36,310 nt of DNA from assembly GCA_024636975.1 (NCBI GenBank), contig JAGXGA010000058.1, positions 1 through 36,310 of the forward strand. Direction: 5' to 3'. This DNA is from Mariniphaga sp. Its GTDB lineage: Bacteria > Bacteroidota > Bacteroidia > Bacteroidales > Prolixibacteraceae. The position numbers were made by a program, and so were the translations under genes. The notes under the pieces were generated by a model. That model made no database searches, was not told where the DNA came from, and saw only the letters and a program-made list of their open reading frames with translations. This document shows positions 33,049 to 36,310 of the stretch, in pieces (position 1 is the stretch's first letter; every line of letters starts with the position of its first letter).

Positions 33049-33423
33049 TTAATGGCCATGGCCTTCGTGACCCTGCATCTCTTTTGGGGCTTCTGTGCGG
33101 TCGTATTGACAACAACCCGGAAGCTTATTGTATACTTCATCTTTTGCTTTATGCATTTTGGTATCGTAACCTGCTCCGGCAATTGCTTTTTGTACCTTAT
33201 CGACTGAAGTTTTTTCATCGTTAAATACAACTTCCATTTGTTTTGTTTCTTTATTCCAGTCGGCTGTTGAAACACCATCAACAGAAGATGCTGCTTTTTC
33301 GATTGTTTTTTCGCACATGCCGCAATTTCCTTTTACTTCGAATTTTTCTGTTTTCTCTCCTGCAAATACTGCTGTTGTTGCTGCAAGCAGAAAAATGAAT
33401 ATACCTGTAATACGTGTTTTCAT
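33049..33423 (-). CDS. Secreted heavy-metal-associated (HMA) domain protein
   Basis: A 124-residue periplasmic protein. A signal peptide (MKTRITGIFIFLLAATTAVFA) is followed by one HMA ferredoxin-like domain (about 25-95). GNCGMCEKTIEKA gives the metal-binding C34-x2-C37, then VDGVSTADWNKETKQMEVVF and VDKVQKAIAGAGYDT. The tail (about 96-124) has a C-C pair (PGCCQYD) and a His-rich end (GHEGHGH), a second metal site. Likely a periplasmic copper or zinc carrier. A decayed relative of its C-terminal half lies at 35412-35660. It has its own -7 box (33479-33472) and terminator. Confidence 0.85.
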   Translation of the reverse strand: MKTRITGIFIFLLAATTAVFAGEKTEKFEVKGNCGMCEKTIEKAASSVDGVSTADWNKETKQMEVVFNDEKTSVDKVQKAIAGAGYDTKMHKAKDEVYNKLPGCCQYDRTEAPKEMQGHEGHGH

Positions 33424-33471
33424 GTTTTTTAAATATTAAAATTCTTAATTAGTAATTGTTTCGCTATTGTA

Positions 33472-33479
33472 CAAAGATA
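33472..33479 (-). promoter_or_regulatory. -7 box (TATCTTTG) for the HMA gene
   Basis: Exact TAnnTTTG on the minus strand, 48 bases before the ATG at 33423. No TTG partner at the usual spacing. Confidence 0.45.
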
Positions 33480-33543
33480 CAGTACGAAGGAAAACTTCAT
33501 GTTACATTATTTTTGAAAAGGTTTGCATGATTATGAGCTATAT

Positions 33544-33603
33544 GGATGGCATCCCTGGATTTTAGCTGTACGTCCGTTGAAATGAAAAGCAGGGATGCCA
33601 TCC
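33544..33603. repeat. 14-bp perfect inverted repeat
   Basis: GGATGGCATCCCTG (33544-33557) and its exact reverse complement (33590-33603) flank 32 bases. Each arm contains a near palindrome of its own (GGATGGCATCC), the usual build of a REP-type element. It differs in sequence from the REPs at 2.6-3.0 kb. Confidence 0.75.
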
Positions 33604-33733
33604 TTCAAAATTAATTACTGTTCTGTAACTAATCAGGCCGAAGATTAGCGGCGCATGGAAAGGATGTATTTCATTCCAAGATTGGCAGTTGCGCCGTGGG
33701 AAGCCCTTGGCATTTTTACCCGGGGCGCTGCCA

Positions 33734-33765
33734 CCGGGCTGAATTAAGCTGGGCTTTCAGCCCGG
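33734..33765. repeat. 10-bp perfect GC-rich inverted repeat
   Basis: CCGGGCTGAA (33734-33743) and TTCAGCCCGG (33756-33765) enclose 12 bases. A GC-rich hairpin without a T run; another REP-like element or a transcript-end structure. Confidence 0.65.
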
Positions 33766-33900
33766 AAGAGGACTATATTGCACCCTCTTACACCTGACGT
33801 ACGACTCTTTAATTTGCTATCGCGGTGTACTTTCTCATGTAATTGCAATTAGAGGGACAGCCTGCTGCTAACTGCTAAAACTACTTTTCCTCTTAATTCA

Positions 33901-35190
33901 TCAGAAGCTGATGGCAGCTTCAACCACTACTCCGTTAAATTCGGCCCCTGCAAATCTGCCGGTCCAGGCATCGCCGTTGTATTTTTGTTGTACATATTCC
34001 ACTTTGGTAATAATGTTTTTTGACAGGAACCAGCCGGCACCGAGATTAAACCTTGAGATTTCCATTTCGGGTTCAGCATCTTGAAGCTGAGTACCGGTTA
34101 CAGTATTGTAGCGTCCTCCCACATAGAATTCTTCATTCATGCCAAAGCGGTAAAGCAGTTCGCCGGCAATCTGGGTAAAAGCTCCTTCTGTTCCGCCCTG
34201 CACTTCATTGCCGCCCATGGCACGTTCGAATATTCCAAAGAATTCAAGGCCATAAAATTTAATGAATGGATTTATCTGCAAGGCAGTAAGTTTTTGAAAC
34301 CTTGGGTTGAAGCGGCCTTCAAAATCGTTTCCCTGGGTGGCTCCTGTTTCGTCGGGAGCTGTATGAAGCACAAAGTAGTACCTTGAACCCGCCCGGTCAC
34401 CTCCGTAAAGGTAGGTTCCCGTTGAGGTGCCGTTGTTCATGTACCACGAGCCGGTCAGCCTTACCCTGAGGTCGGAATTCAGTTGTTCATCGAAACCCAG
34501 TTTTCCGTAGAAGGAAGGTTTATTGTCGCTGTTGGGGTTCAACCGCACGTTTTGGTTGAGCTTTCCATTGGTAAGCCCGACAACTGCCAGCAAAGCGCCT
34601 GTCTGAAGGGTGAGTTCCCCATATGCTTCCGTTGAGAATGCATCCATAATATAGTTTCCTACAAAAGGATTATGAATGGTACGGGCATTGTCGCTTCTGC
34701 GAAAATGAGCGTCGCCGTAATTGAATTCATCAAGACCTATCCTAATGGAAGCATACTCCATTACATTTTCCAGGAAACCGGGGGTGATGAAATTGAGCTT
34801 ATCAATCTGCATATGACCTCCTTTAATCCATGCCTCGTTATGATGCCTGGAGGAAAGATAGGTGGTCAAATGCATTCTTACACCGTCAAGCAGCTGAACA
34901 TCGAGGTTCAGGTTGGCCGAGGGCAGATTGAAATCAGTACCCAGATCTACCAGGTTGCCCTGAGTGTTGCTTTGGGTCAGTGCCTGGAACTGCATGGCAA
35001 AATCGCCACCTACCCTGACTTTTAAACCTTCGTAGGCAACAGTATCTTCTTTTGGTGATTCAAATACATTTAAACCTGTTTTATTATTGGGCCTGTAAAA
35101 CTGTAATGATGGTTGTTGTGCGAATAAACTTCCCGACATCAAAAATACCAGTGAAAACAGTGTGATTTTAAGCGTACCTAACTTTTCCAT
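33901..35190 (-). CDS. Outer-membrane porin, OprO/P-like
   Basis: A 429-residue beta-barrel protein. A signal peptide (KITLFSLVFLMSGSLFAQ) is followed by alternating strands throughout (GLKVRVGGDFAMQFQAL, ANLNLDVQLLDGVRMHLTTY, EFYVGGRYNTVTG) and it ends in the aromatic residue of outer-membrane barrels (VVVEAAISF). Length and strand pattern fit the phosphate-selective porin O/P-like group common in Bacteroidetes. The selectivity residues cannot be judged by eye. The ATG at 35190 gives a standard signal peptide; one at 35214 (with GGA just before it) adds eight residues and is also plausible. Confidence 0.75.
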   Translation of the reverse strand: MEKLGTLKITLFSLVFLMSGSLFAQQPSLQFYRPNNKTGLNVFESPKEDTVAYEGLKVRVGGDFAMQFQALTQSNTQGNLVDLGTDFNLPSANLNLDVQLLDGVRMHLTTYLSSRHHNEAWIKGGHMQIDKLNFITPGFLENVMEYASIRIGLDEFNYGDAHFRRSDNARTIHNPFVGNYIMDAFSTEAYGELTLQTGALLAVVGLTNGKLNQNVRLNPNSDNKPSFYGKLGFDEQLNSDLRVRLTGSWYMNNGTSTGTYLYGGDRAGSRYYFVLHTAPDETGATQGNDFEGRFNPRFQKLTALQINPFIKFYGLEFFGIFERAMGGNEVQGGTEGAFTQIAGELLYRFGMNEEFYVGGRYNTVTGTQLQDAEPEMEISRFNLGAGWFLSKNIITKVEYVQQKYNGDAWTGRFAGAEFNGVVVEAAISF

Positions 35191-35411
35191 AATTGTTATC
35201 TTTTTTGTGTTCATAAATCCAGACCAATTATATACCAGAATGTTTAAAAGAATTCTGCTATCAAAAACCAGTGTTTTTTTATTTCGGCACAAATAAAGAC
35301 ATTTTTGTCTTAAATGGAATGGGCAACTGATATCAGGTGCCTGAAAATTTTCATTAAATTCACATTCAGAAACAAATGGCAGGCTGTCCATCCTTCCATT
35401 TTTACTTCCTG

Positions 35412-35660
35412 TTATGAATTACTTCCCCCACAGCAAGTTGCAGTTCCGGTTCCCTGAGAGCAGGGCACCACTGCATTTTTTGAACCTGAACTTCCAGTTT
35501 TAACTTCCTCCCTGTTGTATTTAAAGCAACCATGAAGTTTGCTGTATGTTTCATTGCTGGCCCTGTGCATTTCAGTATCGTGTCCTGCTTTGGCAATTGC
35601 GAAATGAACTTTATGAACATTGGTTTTCTAATCATCGAATTTTAAATAGTTCCTTTTTGA
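35412..35660 (-). pseudogene. Remnant of a second HMA-type metal-binding protein
   Basis: In one minus-strand frame the sequence reads NYLKFDD, a TAG stop (35630-35628), then KTNVHKVHFAIAKAGHDTEM, HRASNETYSKLHGCFKYNRE and a Cys-containing tail ending GTATCCGGSNS. This parallels the second half of the intact HMA protein (NDEKTSVDKVQKAIAGAGYD, MHKAKDEVYNKLPGCCQYD). The signal peptide and C-x2-C half are missing and the remaining part has an in-frame stop, so the gene is dead. It probably came from duplication of an HMA gene. A 77-codon ORF in another frame over the same DNA is spurious. Confidence 0.75.
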
Positions 35661-35687
35661 TTGTTCGTAAATCAAAAAAAATTATTA

Positions 35688-36011
35688 TTACGCCTTTTTG
35701 TCTTTATATTTGAGAAACCATTTCTCGCCAAAAAATATAACAACCATCAGTCCAAAGGCAACAATTATCAGGGGTAAATCGACCTTAGCTTTAGTCCATA
35801 TAAATCCGGTTAATACAATTGCATCAAGCAGAATAGCCACTATAACAATTGTTTTAGAAAACTGCACCTTGTTTTTTAGATTGCATAATAAATTTCCGGA
35901 TAATTCGGCAACTTGTCCGAGCAGTGCAAATATTCCTGCGCCAATCATTACACCGGTCCCAAGTGATACAGCACCGGTTAATGACAAACTATTTTTTTTG
36001 TAATCGCTCAT
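35688..36011 (-). pseudogene. Internally deleted APC-family amino acid permease
   Basis: A 107-residue open frame that joins two distant parts of an APC-superfamily transporter. Residues 6-38 (SLSLTGAVSLGTGVMIGAGI and FALLGQVAELSG) match the unwound helix 1 region with its G-x-G-x-x-I-G-x-G-I-F motif. From residue about 39 the sequence resembles the last two helices and cytoplasmic end of such proteins (TIVIVAILLDAIVLTGFIWT, LPLIIVAFGLMVVIFFGEKW). Normal length is 430-600 residues, so roughly 300 or more internal residues are missing with the frame kept. A three-helix product could be made but cannot transport. The N-terminal match is strong; the C-terminal match is by topology. Confidence 0.65.
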
Positions 36012-36040
36012 TTTTTAATAAACAATGGTGAAACCAATTA

Positions 36041-36265
36041 TTACATCAAATCTTTTTTGCGTTTTTCAAACTCTTGTTTATCGATTTCGCCTTTTGTATA
36101 ACGCTCCTTCAATATATCGAACGCTGATTTTCAGGGACTTTGAGTGGAGCCGGTGTTCTGGTTCATTGATTTTACAAAGATCCAAATAACAGCAATAACG
36201 ATTATGAGGCCGATGATCCACCACCAGCCCATTCCCCAGCCGTGTCCTCCAAATTCTCCAATCAT
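36041..36265 (-). pseudogene. SHOCT-domain small membrane protein broken by an in-frame TGA
   Basis: From the ATG at 36265 the frame encodes GHGWGMGWWWIIGLIIVIAV and a short linker (KSMNQNTGSTQSP), then TGA at 36133-36131 (codon 45). The same frame then gives KSAFDILKERYTKGEIDKQE and FEKRKKDLM to TAA (36043-36041). This is the usual build of short SHOCT proteins: one membrane helix, linker, then (A/D)-x-(D/E)-(I/L)-L-(K/R)-x-R-(Y/F)-A-x-G-E-I. With the stop read through it would be 73 residues. The single nonsense codon separates the helix from the SHOCT motif. A sequencing error cannot be excluded. Such genes are often found near metal-handling genes. Confidence 0.75.
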
Positions 36266-36310
36266 AATAGAATCAAAATCTTATTGACAATCCTCCTCCA
36301 ACCCCAAAAC

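Larger units (their letters stand above)
33480..33900. other. Non-coding stretch with palindromes
   Basis: No gene found on either strand. It holds two separate inverted repeats (33544-33603 and 33734-33765), and otherwise shows only short open stretches. The GC-rich part between 33640 and 33780 differs from the AT-rich flanks and may be an old repeat element. Confidence 0.6.

Noticed and set aside
35402-35635. 77-codon minus-strand ORF as a protein
   Set aside because: The other frame over the same DNA clearly matches the HMA protein's second half; this ORF is an out-of-frame reading of the pseudogene.
36131-36133. TGA recoding (selenocysteine or alternative code) in the SHOCT gene
   Set aside because: TGA is used as a normal stop in clear genes here (for example the RND-ABC fusion and the porin), and the other broken genes are interrupted by TAA and TAG. 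No selenocysteine family or hairpin is involved.

Overview
The window looks like a chromosomal segment of a member of the phylum Bacteroidota, probably a Bacteroidales/Marinilabiliales-type marine or sediment organism. The grounds are a DUF4270 lipoprotein next to a half-length glycogen synthase and panC-panD, promoters of the TTG-N19-TAnnTTTG type with few strong Shine-Dalgarno sites, many lipoproteins, a radical-SAM/lipoprotein pair of a Bacteroidetes-only kind, and moderate GC. No rRNA, tRNA, CRISPR array or intact insertion sequence was seen.

Layout. 0-0.6 kb: decayed DNA with a RhuM-like remnant. 0.7-2.2 kb: lipoprotein plus radical SAM/SPASM enzyme, overlapping by 4 bp. 2.3-3.1 kb: a REP-associated tyrosine transposase (RAYT) broken by one nonsense codon; it carries a perfect REP-type inverted repeat inside its own reading frame and more copies downstream. 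3.2-6.9 kb: DUF4270 lipoprotein, degenerate half-length glycogen synthase, and panC-panD of pantothenate synthesis. 6.9-8.9 kb: secreted parallel beta-helix lipoprotein.

8.95-24.4 kb (minus strand): the centre of interest, a seven-gene operon with gaps of 1-29 bp. In transcription order it encodes an ABC ATPase, an ABC-2 permease fused to a zinc-less M1-peptidase-like domain and a golvesin-C-like tail, a TolC-type outer-membrane channel, an RND adaptor lipoprotein, an RND pump, a second RND pump fused at its C-terminus to extra membrane helices and a complete ABC ATPase, and a six-helix ABC-2-like permease. The ABC part of the fusion appears to be split: its first beta strand and A-loop are separated from the Walker A half by about 184 residues holding four predicted membrane helices. 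The parts suggest one tripartite envelope machine with both proton-driven (RND) and ATP-driven (ABC) modules. I know of no characterised system like it, but could not search.

24.5-33.4 kb: ordinary genes on both strands, including a small secreted two-domain beta protein, pheS, an MBL-fold hydrolase, a YihX-like HAD phosphatase, three tandem periplasmic cyclophilins (one fused to a protease domain that has lost its catalytic residues), a GNAT acetyltransferase, an orphan acyl carrier protein, a DoxX-like membrane protein and a secreted HMA metal-binding protein. 33.4-36.3 kb: palindrome-rich non-coding DNA, an outer-membrane porin, and three consecutive broken small genes (HMA remnant, internally deleted APC permease, SHOCT gene with an in-frame stop), which read as a decaying membrane/metal cluster.
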